From contig CAKTRJ010000004.1 in the NCBI GenBank assembly GCA_934597345.1, positions 22,758 through 86,757 on the forward strand: DNA of 64,000 nucleotides, read 5' to 3'. Each line of letters starts with the position of its first letter. The first letter of the stretch is position 1. Origin of the DNA: an uncultured Oscillospiraceae bacterium (GTDB taxonomy: Bacteria; Bacillota; Clostridia; Oscillospirales; Oscillospiraceae). The notes under the pieces are model-generated. The model made no database searches, was not told where the DNA came from, and saw only the letters and a list, made by a program, of their open reading frames with translations. Position numbers and translations under genes: made by a program. Below are positions 25,886-34,757 of the stretch, piece after piece.

Positions 25886-27172
25886 TCACGCCTGATAGAG
25901 AAGGTTGGCGATGGGATTGTACAGCAGGATGGAGACCACCACGATCACCAGCAGGCCCACACCGGCCATGACGAACAGCTGCAGGAAGGTCTTGCGCTCC
26001 TCGGGGCCGTTGAAGTCCTTCTTGGCAGTACCCAGAGCGGCCAGGATCAGCGCACCGCCGGTGGACAGGGGAGACACACCGGACAGGGAGCCGCCTGCGC
26101 CCACAGCGGCCATCAGAGCCACCGGGTTCACGTTGCCGCCCACCTCGGCGGCGATGTCCACGCTCATGGGCATCATGGTGGGGTACACCACGCCCAGCGC
26201 GGAGCTGACCATGCTCAGCAGACCGGCGGAGATACCCATGAAGGGGGTAGCGGTGAAGGGGGTCATGATGGAGGACAGGGCGTTGCTCATCAGGTCGATG
26301 CCGCCGGCAGCGTCCACGATGTTCATCAGCGCGCCCACGCTCAGCACCATCACGATGGTGCTCCAGGGCAGGGATTTCAGGCAGGCGCCGTCCTCGGCCA
26401 CATGGAACAGCAGCAGCACGGCGGCCACGAAGAAGGCGGACAGGCCGATGTTTACGTTGCAGAAGATGATCAGCACCAGCATGGCAAGGATGCCGCACAG
26501 AGAGGCGATCTGCTTGCCGTTGAACTTCTCCAGATCACGCAGGTTCATGGCCTTTTCGGGGGCCTTGACGCGGTAACCCTTGAAGATGAAGAACAGCACC
26601 ACGGAGAACACGATGGTCACCAGGGTCTGGCAGGCCAGAATGGCGGGCATTACGTTGCCCAGACCGCTTTCGGCAGCGGCGGCTGTGATGATGGCGGCTT
26701 CCGGGCTAATGGGGGTCATACGGCCCGCCATCAGGCCGCACTCACCGATCAGCGCCAGCATGACCGGGTTATAGCCCACCTCAAGAGCGATGGTCACGCC
26801 CAGCGCGGGGATGATGGCCAGCGCGGGAACGGCGCCGGGGCCCACACCGGCGATGACGAAGCCGGCGATGTAAATGACGATGGGGATGACCCAGACCTTG
26901 TTGCCGGCCAGAGCGATGATCTTGCGGGCCAGCAGATCCAGCGCGCCGGTAGCATTGATGGTGGCGAACAGCAGCGTGATGCCCACCAATGTCACGAACA
27001 TGGAGGAGCTGAAGCCGCCGATCAGATCCTTATCGGTCATGCCGAACAGCCGGACGGCGATGACACCGGCGGCAACGGCCAGAATACCTACGTTGATCTT
27101 GCGGACAAAGGCCAGAATGATGACGCCCAGAAAGATCACGAGGGCGACCACGTCCATAGCAGCGATAGTCAT
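25886..27172 (-). CDS. Carboxylate transporter of the SLC13/MatC-like ion transporter superfamily
   Basis: 428 aa with about 11-12 membrane helices. The N-terminal segment (AFVRKINVGILAVAAGVIAV, then FGMTDKDLIGGFSSSMFVTL) reads like the MatC dicarboxylate-carrier N-terminus. Two matching re-entrant stretches, MTPISPEAA and SGVSPLSTGG, are typical of the fold. Co-transcribed with an HMG-CoA-lyase-family enzyme 21 nt upstream, it probably imports the acid that enters that pathway (for instance 3-hydroxy-3-methylglutarate or citramalate; inference). Confidence 0.82.
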   Translation of the reverse strand: MTIAAMDVVALVIFLGVIILAFVRKINVGILAVAAGVIAVRLFGMTDKDLIGGFSSSMFVTLVGITLLFATINATGALDLLARKIIALAGNKVWVIPIVIYIAGFVIAGVGPGAVPALAIIPALGVTIALEVGYNPVMLALIGECGLMAGRMTPISPEAAIITAAAAESGLGNVMPAILACQTLVTIVFSVVLFFIFKGYRVKAPEKAMNLRDLEKFNGKQIASLCGILAMLVLIIFCNVNIGLSAFFVAAVLLLFHVAEDGACLKSLPWSTIVMVLSVGALMNIVDAAGGIDLMSNALSSIMTPFTATPFMGISAGLLSMVSSALGVVYPTMMPMSVDIAAEVGGNVNPVALMAAVGAGGSLSGVSPLSTGGALILAALGTAKKDFNGPEERKTFLQLFVMAGVGLLVIVVVSILLYNPIANLLYQA

Positions 27173-27193
27173 AGTGTTACCTCCTTATCCGGA

Positions 27194-28093
<900 letters not shown>

Positions 28094-28147
28094 GTCACTC
28101 TACTCCTTACTGTTCAGTATGTGATCTGCTGTGTCGGAAGTGAGGCT

Positions 28148-28156
28148 ATTATAGCA
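28148..28156 (-). promoter_or_regulatory. Extended -10 promoter of the lyase-carrier operon
   Basis: The minus strand reads TGCTATAAT with no recognisable -35 element, suggesting dependence on an activator. The inverted repeat at 28214-28247 is centred 77 bp upstream of the -10. Confidence 0.65.
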
Positions 28157-28213
28157 GTAAGGGGCCGGAATAACGAATCAAAGGGCTTACCACAGGAAAT
28201 GACCACGAGATAT

Positions 28214-28247
28214 GTTTCAAAATATGGGTTATTAGAATGAGTGAAAC
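28214..28247. promoter_or_regulatory. Candidate activator site GTTTCA-N22-TGAAAC (lyase operon)
   Basis: GTTTCA (28214-28219) and TGAAAC (28242-28247) form an inverted repeat with 22 nt between. The same half-sites at the same spacing occur at 30329-30362 in front of the CoA-transferase gene. Confidence 0.6.
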
Positions 28248-28322
28248 GTTTTGCAGGAAAAATAGCCGCGGAGAAGGACAATGTTCAGACCGAGCATTGG
28301 AAAAAATTGGCACAGGATGAAG

Positions 28323-28356
28323 AAACAGCCGCACGAGGGGGGTCGCGCGGCTGTTT
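28323..28356 (-). terminator. Terminator of the PrpR-like regulator
   Basis: AAACAGCCGC (28323-28332) and GCGGCTGTTT (28347-28356) just past the regulator's stop codon; T-rich tails on both strands. Confidence 0.75.
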
Positions 28357-28370
28357 TTGCCGGGGGCGTA

Positions 28371-30278
28371 TCAGGCTTCTTCGTCGTTTGGCGCGGCATC
28401 CTGTAAAATGCGCCAGATGGTGGTGCGGCTGACGGACAGCTTCTCCGCCAGTGTGTCGTTGGAGTATTTCATCAGCGTCTTTATTTGCAGGATGCCCTGT
28501 AAGAATGCCTCCTTATCCACCACGGGCCGCTGGGTCAGGGCGGGGTGCTGCTCCAGGATCTCCCGGAAAATGGTCTCCTCGCCGATGGCCTGCAGCAGCA
28601 GGAGATACTGGGCCTTGGGCGTGGCCTTTTCCAGCCGGGACATGGCGATGACATAGCGGGTGCAGACGGCCTGCAGCTCCTGCAATTGCCCTGGCCAGCG
28701 GTGGAAGGTCAGAAGCGTTTCCATCTGCTCCGACAGGGCTACCCGGTGGTGATATCCGGTGTTGCGGGACAGGCTCCGCAGGAACAGCGGGCCGATGTCC
28801 TCTTTTCGCCGGGTCAGGGGCGGCAGCTCCAGCTGGCAGATGGCCAGACAGCTTTGCAGATCGGGCGGGATGGCGCGGGCCTCCTCCGGCGTCATGATAG
28901 TGTATACCATCAGATCCAGCAGCAGGGGCGCGGTCATGCCGGGGCGGAAGATATGCCGGGAGGTCAGGGCCTGCATCAGGCAGGCGTGTACCACCGGCTT
29001 GGCCAGCGCCACGTTTTTCAGGATCACGCTGCCGCCGTTGGCGGCGGTCAGCAGACCGGACACGGTGCCGTCCTGCCCTTCATAGCCCAGCAGGATGTGG
29101 GGCGCGTCCTCCGGGGCGATGGTGGCCAGATCGATGGTGATGCAGGGCTTCTGGGCCTGAGGGGAGGTGCTGTGCATGCAGCGGGCGAAGATCTCCCGGC
29201 CGGAGCCGGGCTGACCCAGTATCATGGTGGGGTAGTGGAGCTTCGCCAGATTCTGTCCCTGCTCCACCGTCTTTTTCATAATAGGTGAGACGGCGATCAC
29301 GTCCTCCCAGCGGCACACGATCTGGGCAAGGCTTGGGGTGTCCTGCTCCGCCTTCTTCCGGTTGTGGGATTCCGGGTACAGGGTGATGAGGATGCCGATG
29401 GTGCGGCGATCCTGGGTGATGCGCTCCTGCACGCAGCGCATCATGGCGCCCACCACCAGCCGGTAGGAGTCGGAGCGGTTCTGGCCGCTTTTCAGCAGCG
29501 CCGCAATGGACAGATTGGGGAAGTAGTCCGTCAGCAGCTTGCCCCGGATCTGGGAGGCGGCGATGCCGGTGAACCGCTGGGCCGTCTGGTTGAACAGCTT
29601 CACCCGGCCCTCGGCGTCGGTGACGATCATGCCGAACTGGCTGTTGTTCAGGATAGCCTTGGTGATCTCCCGGGACTGCCGGGTCTCATGGAGCTTTCTG
29701 GCCCGCTCACCGGCCCGCAGGCAGGCGTCGCGGATGGACTCCTTGCCGTAATAGACCAGAATGCCCGTCCGTCCCAGATCGTTGGCGGTCTCACTGGCCG
29801 CCGTAGCACCGATGAAGGCGTCACAGTCGGAGCGCCGGATCTGCTCCCGCAGCTCCGCGATACTCTCGAAGGTCACCTCCTGCAGGGGAACCTCCATCAG
29901 CTTTTCCAGCATGGGAAGATCCGGCGGCGCGGAAAACCGGTGCCGGGCGATGCATATTTTTTGACAGCCCTTCCGCAGTGCCTTGCGGATGGCGATGGCG
30001 TAATCGATGTACCGGATGGTGATCTCCACCAGCGGATCGTCGTAGTGGGTGGAAAACCGGGCGGCGTTGCCGGGGCCTGCTACGAACACGCTGCATCCCA
30101 GTTGCCGGGCCTCCGCCACGCAGGCGTCCTGATTCTCCAGATTGCTTTCCATCAGAACGTATTCCACGTCATTGTCGGGCAGGCTGTCGATGACCTCCCG
30201 CGCCACCTCGCTGAGCTTGGAGTAGCCCAGAAAGCAGACCTTATAGGGCTTTTCCGCCTTTTTTTGCAATTCATCCAT
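28371..30278 (-). CDS. PrpR-like transcriptional regulator with degenerate sigma-54 activator (AAA+) domain
   Basis: 635 aa. The N-terminal PrpR-type sensor (about 10-200) is followed by a PAS domain (about 210-300), an AAA+ region (about 330-550) and a Fis-type helix-turn-helix at the end (DTLAEKLSVSRTTIWRILQD). The AAA+ core has lost key residues. Walker A is GQPGSGRE (Lys to Arg), the GAFTGA sigma-54 contact loop is absent (LLGYEGQDGTVSGLL), and Walker B is GGSVILKNV (acidic residues lost). It therefore probably binds DNA and acts on ordinary sigma-70 promoters. I chose the ATG at 30278 with AAAGGAGG 8 nt upstream. It lies between the two operons it likely controls. Confidence 0.85.
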   Translation of the reverse strand: MDELQKKAEKPYKVCFLGYSKLSEVAREVIDSLPDNDVEYVLMESNLENQDACVAEARQLGCSVFVAGPGNAARFSTHYDDPLVEITIRYIDYAIAIRKALRKGCQKICIARHRFSAPPDLPMLEKLMEVPLQEVTFESIAELREQIRRSDCDAFIGATAASETANDLGRTGILVYYGKESIRDACLRAGERARKLHETRQSREITKAILNNSQFGMIVTDAEGRVKLFNQTAQRFTGIAASQIRGKLLTDYFPNLSIAALLKSGQNRSDSYRLVVGAMMRCVQERITQDRRTIGILITLYPESHNRKKAEQDTPSLAQIVCRWEDVIAVSPIMKKTVEQGQNLAKLHYPTMILGQPGSGREIFARCMHSTSPQAQKPCITIDLATIAPEDAPHILLGYEGQDGTVSGLLTAANGGSVILKNVALAKPVVHACLMQALTSRHIFRPGMTAPLLLDLMVYTIMTPEEARAIPPDLQSCLAICQLELPPLTRRKEDIGPLFLRSLSRNTGYHHRVALSEQMETLLTFHRWPGQLQELQAVCTRYVIAMSRLEKATPKAQYLLLLQAIGEETIFREILEQHPALTQRPVVDKEAFLQGILQIKTLMKYSNDTLAEKLSVSRTTIWRILQDAAPNDEEA

Positions 30279-30328
30279 GGTGTGCGCCTCCTTTGATGAG
30301 GTTTTCTGCCTATCAGCACGGCAGCTTT

Positions 30329-30362
30329 GTTTCATGAGAAAGAAAATACCACGATTTGAAAC
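30329..30362. promoter_or_regulatory. Candidate activator site GTTTCA-N22-TGAAAC (CoA-transferase promoter)
   Basis: GTTTCA (30329-30334) and TGAAAC (30357-30362), part of a perfect 9-bp inverted repeat (TTTGTTTCA/TGAAACAAA). The centre is 76.5 bp upstream of the -10, against 77.5 bp at the lyase operon. It is also in the regulator's own upstream region, so autoregulation is possible. Confidence 0.6.
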
Positions 30363-30418
30363 AAAAAGCAAGCTATTTCGCGGCGGGGAGGTTTCGTTTG
30401 GCCCTGCGGAGAAAAGCC

Positions 30419-30427
30419 TGCTATCAT
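30419..30427 (+). promoter_or_regulatory. Extended -10 promoter of the CoA-transferase gene
   Basis: TGCTATCAT without a -35 element; matches the lyase-operon promoter (TGCTATAAT) in form and in distance from the shared inverted repeat. Confidence 0.6.
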
Positions 30428-30483
30428 AAAGGCCATCAAAGGCTGTGTCGGAAAGCAGTTTTTGAATGAAGGAGTATACGCAT

Positions 30484-31677
30484 ATGAAAAAAGCACTGAG
30501 TGATATCACGGTTCTGGATCTGACCCGTGTTCTGGCAGGCCCCTACTGCACCATGATGCTGGCGGACTTCGGCGCCAACGTCATCAAGATCGAGGTTCCC
30601 GGCAAGGGCGACGACACCCGCGCCTTCGGCCCCCTGAAGAATGGCGCCAGCATGTACTACGCCAACGTCAACCGCAACAAGAAGGGCGTTACCCTGAACC
30701 TGAAGTCCCCGGAGGGCAAGAAGCTGTTCCTGGAGATGGTCAAGAAGGCCGACGTGGTGGTGGAAAACTACCGTCCCGGCGTTATGGACAAGCTGGGCGT
30801 GGGCTATGATGTACTGAAGGAGGTCAACGACCAGATCATCTACGGCGCCGTCTCCGGCTTTGGCTGCTACGGGCCCTATTCCCAGCGCCCCGGCTACGAC
30901 ATCATCGCCCAGTCCAGCGGCGGTCTGATGAGCATCACCGGTGAGGCCGGTGGCCATCCCCTCCGCGTCGGTAACGCCATGGGCGACGTGCTGGGCGGTA
31001 TGAACCTGACCATCGGTATTCTGACGGCCCTCCACGCCCGCGAGCTGACCGGCAAGGGCCAGCGTGTGGACGTGTCTCTGGTGGACTCCGTGGTGTCCAG
31101 CCTGGAGACCGGCACCCAGCGCTACTTCGCCTCCGGCAAGCAGCCTGAGCTGATGGGCAACCGCTATGCCTCCGCCTATCCCTACGACTCCTTCCAGGCC
31201 AGCGACGGCCTGTTCGTCATCGGCTGCGGCAACGACAAGCTGTATAACCTGCTGTGCACCAAGGTGCTGATGCGGGAGGATCTGCTGACCGATCCCCGGT
31301 TCGATACCAACGTGAAGCGCTGCGAGAATCACGAGGCCCTGAAGCCTGAGATCGAGAAGTGGACCACCCAGCACACCATCGACGAGTGCGTGGATCTGAT
31401 CCTTGCCGCAGGCGTTCCTGCCTCTCCCATCAACGACCTGAAGCGCGTCACCACCGATCCTCATATCGCCGGTGCCCGCGAGATGTTCGTCCCCATGCAC
31501 CATCCTGTTATCGGTGACATGAAGGTCAACGGCAACCCTGTGAAGCTGCTGGACACCAAGGCCGACATCTCCCGTCCCGCTCCGGCTCTGGGTCAGGACA
31601 ACGCCGCTGTCTATGGCGAGCTGCTGGGCCTGACCGAAGCAGACCTGACCGCCCTGAAGGAGCAGCAGGTCATCTGA
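30484..31677 (+). CDS. Family III (CaiB/BaiF) CoA-transferase
   Basis: Moves CoA between carboxylic acids through an aspartyl-CoA intermediate; 397 aa. Catalytic Asp168 sits in RVGNAMGDVLGGM, and the N-terminal VLDLTRVLAGPYC and FGANVIKIE are diagnostic. The ATG at 30484 with AAGGAG is preferred to one 18 nt earlier that precedes the ribosome site. Transcribed alone, but sharing its operator with the HMG-CoA-lyase/carrier operon. A likely route is acid import, CoA activation here and then lyase cleavage. The substrate is not readable from sequence. Confidence 0.93.
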   Translation: MKKALSDITVLDLTRVLAGPYCTMMLADFGANVIKIEVPGKGDDTRAFGPLKNGASMYYANVNRNKKGVTLNLKSPEGKKLFLEMVKKADVVVENYRPGVMDKLGVGYDVLKEVNDQIIYGAVSGFGCYGPYSQRPGYDIIAQSSGGLMSITGEAGGHPLRVGNAMGDVLGGMNLTIGILTALHARELTGKGQRVDVSLVDSVVSSLETGTQRYFASGKQPELMGNRYASAYPYDSFQASDGLFVIGCGNDKLYNLLCTKVLMREDLLTDPRFDTNVKRCENHEALKPEIEKWTTQHTIDECVDLILAAGVPASPINDLKRVTTDPHIAGAREMFVPMHHPVIGDMKVNGNPVKLLDTKADISRPAPALGQDNAAVYGELLGLTEADLTALKEQQVI

Positions 31678-31687
31678 CAACAAAAAG

Positions 31688-31725
31688 GATCGCTTTTGGC
31701 AAAATGCCAAAAGCGGTCTTTTTTT
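31688..31725 (+). terminator. Terminator after the CoA-transferase gene
   Basis: GATCGCTTTTGGC (31688-31700), AAAAT loop, GCCAAAAGCGGTC (31706-31718), T-tract to 31725. Confidence 0.9.
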
Positions 31726-31764
31726 CAGCGGGGCGGTATGGAAGGGAGTGCCGGGGATATCCGC

Positions 31765-31793
31765 TTGCGTTTTCACGGTGGATCTGATACAAT
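31765..31793 (+). promoter_or_regulatory. Promoter of the orphan ABC ATPase gene
   Basis: TTGCGT (31765-31770), 17-nt spacer, TACAAT (31788-31793), 33 nt before the start codon. Confidence 0.65.
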
Positions 31794-31825
31794 ATGGGAA
31801 AATCTGACGAAGAAGAGGCGGCGGC

Positions 31826-32593
31826 ATGGAGGCAGTAAACCTAAGACATGTGGATAAGGCCTATACAACGTACAGTACCGAGGTGGTCCTGACCGGACAG
31901 ACCCGCGAGAGCCGTACCCGTCAGGTGCTGAAGGATCTGACCGTTACCTTCCCGGCGGGACAGCTGACGGTGATCGTGGGCCGCAGCGGCTGCGGAAAGA
32001 GCACGCTGCTGAAGCTGCTGGCGGGTCAGGAAAAGCCGGACGCCGGAGAGATCGAAATTCCGGAGGGCTGGCACAGCGCCATGCTGCGTCCGGACCCCTA
32101 TGTGATCACATGGACCAATGTGCAGCGGAATGTGGCCATGGCCTGCGGCGTGGGAAAGACGCCGGAGGAGCGCTATGAAAAGGCGACGGAGTATGTCCGG
32201 CTGGTGGGACTGGAGGACTATGCCGACCTGACGCCGGTGGAGCTGTCCACCGGAATGAAGCAGCGCCTTGGCCTTGCACGGGTACTGGCGGGACAGGCGG
32301 AGCTTCTTCTGATGGACGAGCCGTTTGCCTCGCTGGATTTTCTGACGCGGGGCGAGTTACAGACGCAGCTGCTGCGGATACAGGAACAGCTGCCCCGCAC
32401 CATCATTCTGGTAACACACCAGCTGGAGGAGGCGCTTGTGCTGGGACAGAAGATCGTCGTGATGCATCCGGACAGCTCCATCCGGGAATTCGACCTTTCG
32501 CGGGCGTCTTATCCACGGGATATGGACAGCCTGGAAATGCAGCTGCTGAAAAAGGAGATCACGGCGGAATGCAGAAAGCCCTCCGCCCGGTAA
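31826..32593 (+). CDS. ABC transporter ATP-binding protein (nitrate/taurine type), without partner genes
   Basis: 255 aa ATPase with Walker A GRSGCGKST, signature LSTGMKQR (Met in place of the usual Gly/Gln), Walker B LLLMDEP and H-loop THQLEEA. It resembles the ATPases of nitrate/sulfonate/taurine importers, but no permease or binding protein gene adjoins. Own promoter and terminator, so it is a single-gene unit; it may energise a permease encoded elsewhere. Confidence 0.87.
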   Translation: MEAVNLRHVDKAYTTYSTEVVLTGQTRESRTRQVLKDLTVTFPAGQLTVIVGRSGCGKSTLLKLLAGQEKPDAGEIEIPEGWHSAMLRPDPYVITWTNVQRNVAMACGVGKTPEERYEKATEYVRLVGLEDYADLTPVELSTGMKQRLGLARVLAGQAELLLMDEPFASLDFLTRGELQTQLLRIQEQLPRTIILVTHQLEEALVLGQKIVVMHPDSSIREFDLSRASYPRDMDSLEMQLLKKEITAECRKPSAR

Positions 32594-32626
32594 GCGCGTG
32601 ACCGGGAAACTGCACATGTACGGATC

Positions 32627-32665
32627 AAAAGCTGCCATGCGGTTTTCACCGCATGGCAGCTTTTT
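32627..32665. terminator. Bidirectional terminator
   Basis: AAAAGCTGCCATGCGG (32627-32642), TTTTCA loop, CCGCATGGCAGCTTTTT (32649-32665), between convergent genes. Confidence 0.92.
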
Positions 32666-32709
32666 GTGATAAAACAGCGGCGCACCCGGTGCGCACCATC
32701 CCTGCGGCG

Positions 32710-32907
32710 TTACGCCGCAGGCTGGTTCTGGATCGCCTCCAGAAAAACGAACGTCAGCCCGATATATACGGCGCAGGCCGCCGCGATCAGCGCACAGCCC
32801 ACGATGCACAGGATCCGGGCCGCACGGCTTTTCCGCAGCAGCTTACAGGCCAGCACGATACCGGTCACAGCGGCCAGAAGCAGCAATACAGCAAGCCCCA
32901 AAGTCAT
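32710..32907 (-). CDS. Small two-helix membrane protein
   Basis: 65 aa with two hydrophobic segments (about 2-20 and 32-56) separated by a basic loop KLLRKSRAAR. A strong AAAGGAGG site lies 7 nt before the ATG, and the gene follows a DUF3137 gene by 13 nt on the same strand. No family recognised; last gene of the DUF3137/lipoprotein locus. Confidence 0.68.
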   Translation of the reverse strand: MTLGLAVLLLLAAVTGIVLACKLLRKSRAARILCIVGCALIAAACAVYIGLTFVFLEAIQNQPAA

Positions 32908-32920
32908 GGCAATTCCTCCT

Positions 32921-33796
32921 TTACAGCGGGCGGAAGGTGTCGATCACCTCGGTGAACCACTTCAGCTCGCGGGTATAGCGCTGGCGCAGGGCATCCGGCT
33001 TTTCCCGGCCCTTTCCGGGGTCGAAGAAGCCCCGGTCACAGTGGGCGGCGATATACAGTCTGCCGTCGGTGTTGAGGTTGACGGCAAATTTGCCGGAGGT
33101 CTCCGCCAGCTTCATGAGCCGCTCCATCCGGCTGTGATTCAGGATACGCAGGGCCGCCTGCTCATCGTCGCTGCTGAGATTGAACTTCTTGTTGAATTCC
33201 TTGTTCTCCGTCTTGATGGTGCGGGAATTGAACAGCTTATCCAGCCTGCCCCGGGGCCAGATGGTCAGCCACATCGGGAATTCCCGGCCCAGCTCGCACA
33301 GCATCCACTGGCCGGTATAGACCACCTGCTCATTCTTCTCCCACAGGCCGGTCTCCTCCCGTTGAAACTCTTTGGCGTCCGTCAGCGTGACGGTACACAG
33401 CTCCGCGGTCAGGCCCTGGTACGTTCCCCGGACATAGCCGCTGCCGCTGCAATAGGTGTGGTCGGGCAGGGGAATGTTGGTGTCCTTGACGTCCAGCAGG
33501 TGAGGGGTGGGATCCATCTGCACGTTATCAAAGACGGCGTTTACCACGTCCGGCACGATATTATCGTACACCTGCTGGTCGGCGGCGCCTTTGCTTTTGC
33601 TTTTCAGCCATTCGCCAAGACCGGCGATCAGCACGCCCACGATGACCACGGGGATAGAGCCGTTCATGATGATACCGATCAGCACCACGATGGCGCCCAG
33701 CCCGATCAGGAGCTTGCCGCCCGCGCCGCCCCGCCTGCCCTTCCGCATCTCACCGGCAAGCTGCCGGTCCGTCAGTTTATTTTTCTGTTCTTCCAT
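32921..33796 (-). CDS. DUF3137-family membrane protein (copy 2)
   Basis: 291 aa: a basic cytoplasmic N terminus, two close membrane helices (about 28-44 and 47-62) and a soluble C-terminal domain with the DUF3137-like stretch HTYCSGSGYVRGTYQG. A paralogue lies 3 nt upstream. Function unknown; these proteins usually stand in small clusters with lipoproteins and secretion-like genes, as here. Confidence 0.75.
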   Translation of the reverse strand: MEEQKNKLTDRQLAGEMRKGRRGGAGGKLLIGLGAIVVLIGIIMNGSIPVVIVGVLIAGLGEWLKSKSKGAADQQVYDNIVPDVVNAVFDNVQMDPTPHLLDVKDTNIPLPDHTYCSGSGYVRGTYQGLTAELCTVTLTDAKEFQREETGLWEKNEQVVYTGQWMLCELGREFPMWLTIWPRGRLDKLFNSRTIKTENKEFNKKFNLSSDDEQAALRILNHSRMERLMKLAETSGKFAVNLNTDGRLYIAAHCDRGFFDPGKGREKPDALRQRYTRELKWFTEVIDTFRPL

Positions 33797-33799
33797 CGC

Positions 33800-34744
33800 T
33801 TACTCCTTTGCGTCCGCACGGTTCAAAACGGGACTTTCCATCAGCAGATCCAGCAGATTGCCCATGCCGGTCAGCGAGGCGGTGAACCACTTGCGGATAC
33901 TGTCGATGTCCCGCAGATCCAGCCACTCCGGAACGCCCGCGAACACATACTGGGTGTTCAGGGCCAGCGCCAGATCACCGTCACGGAGGATAAGGCTGCA
34001 CAGCTTGGAGGTGCGGGAGGTGGTCTCCAGCTTCTTTACCAGGTCACGCAGCTGCGGCGTGACCTGATCGTCCACCTCCCGGCCATCCGCCGTGTGAGCG
34101 GCAAAGTGCTTCCGGAAGGCGGCGGGGTCGGTGATGTCGTCTTTCTTCCGCTCCTGGAACATATCGTTCAGTGTGATGTCCAGCGCCGGATCGCAGATGT
34201 CCTTGCAGCGGACCACAATGCCGCGGAACAGCGTCTCGGTTCGGGTCATCCAGTTGTCGTTGTCGGGGCCGGACTTTTCCTCCACAGTGCGGCGCAGCTC
34301 CACATTGGCCGCGGAGAACTGCAGGCCCTTGTGCTCGCCCTCATGGAAGTCTGTCAAGGTACATTCCGTAAAGTCTACCGTCGACAGCTTTGCCGCCGCC
34401 AGGTACCCCCAGTCGATGGGCAGCATGGCCGGCTCCGGCTCTGGGCCGAAGGCTTTTGTCAGCTCCGTGCGGAAGAAGCTGCCCAATTGCTGCTGCATCA
34501 GAGCCTTTTTCTTCTTCTGGGCGGGCTTTGCCACCAGCAGGAACAGCGCCACACCGGGGAATACCAACGCGCAGATCAGAAGGGGGTCACGCCGTATAAA
34601 CATTATGATACACGCGGCGATCACCAGAATAACGCCCAGCAATATGCCGATGCTCTCCGTTCTCTGATAGCTTCCCAGCTTCTTCGACAGCTCCGCGTCG
34701 GTCATTTTCTCCATGCCGATGGCGGGTTCTTTCTCTTTCTTCAT
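33800..34744 (-). CDS. DUF3137-family membrane protein (copy 1)
   Basis: 314 aa with the same layout as its downstream neighbour: charged N terminus, two membrane helices (about 29-45 and 51-67), then a soluble domain of about 240 residues. The ATG at 34744 with AAGGAG upstream is preferred to a longer frame that would overlap the preceding lipoprotein gene. Probable tandem duplicate; function unknown. Confidence 0.75.
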   Translation of the reverse strand: MKKEKEPAIGMEKMTDAELSKKLGSYQRTESIGILLGVILVIAACIIMFIRRDPLLICALVFPGVALFLLVAKPAQKKKKALMQQQLGSFFRTELTKAFGPEPEPAMLPIDWGYLAAAKLSTVDFTECTLTDFHEGEHKGLQFSAANVELRRTVEEKSGPDNDNWMTRTETLFRGIVVRCKDICDPALDITLNDMFQERKKDDITDPAAFRKHFAAHTADGREVDDQVTPQLRDLVKKLETTSRTSKLCSLILRDGDLALALNTQYVFAGVPEWLDLRDIDSIRKWFTASLTGMGNLLDLLMESPVLNRADAKE

Positions 34745-34757
34745 ATCGGTATTCTCC

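Noticed and set aside
30393..30427. Sigma-54 (-24/-12) promoter for the CoA-transferase gene
   Set aside because: A GG-N10-GC spacing occurs but the surrounding consensus is poor, the lyase promoter lacks it, and the regulator has no GAFTGA loop; extended -10 elements fit both promoters.
28371..30509. 77-residue N-terminal extension of the PrpR-like regulator
   Set aside because: It runs through the operator and promoter region; the internal ATG at 30278 has a near-perfect ribosome site.
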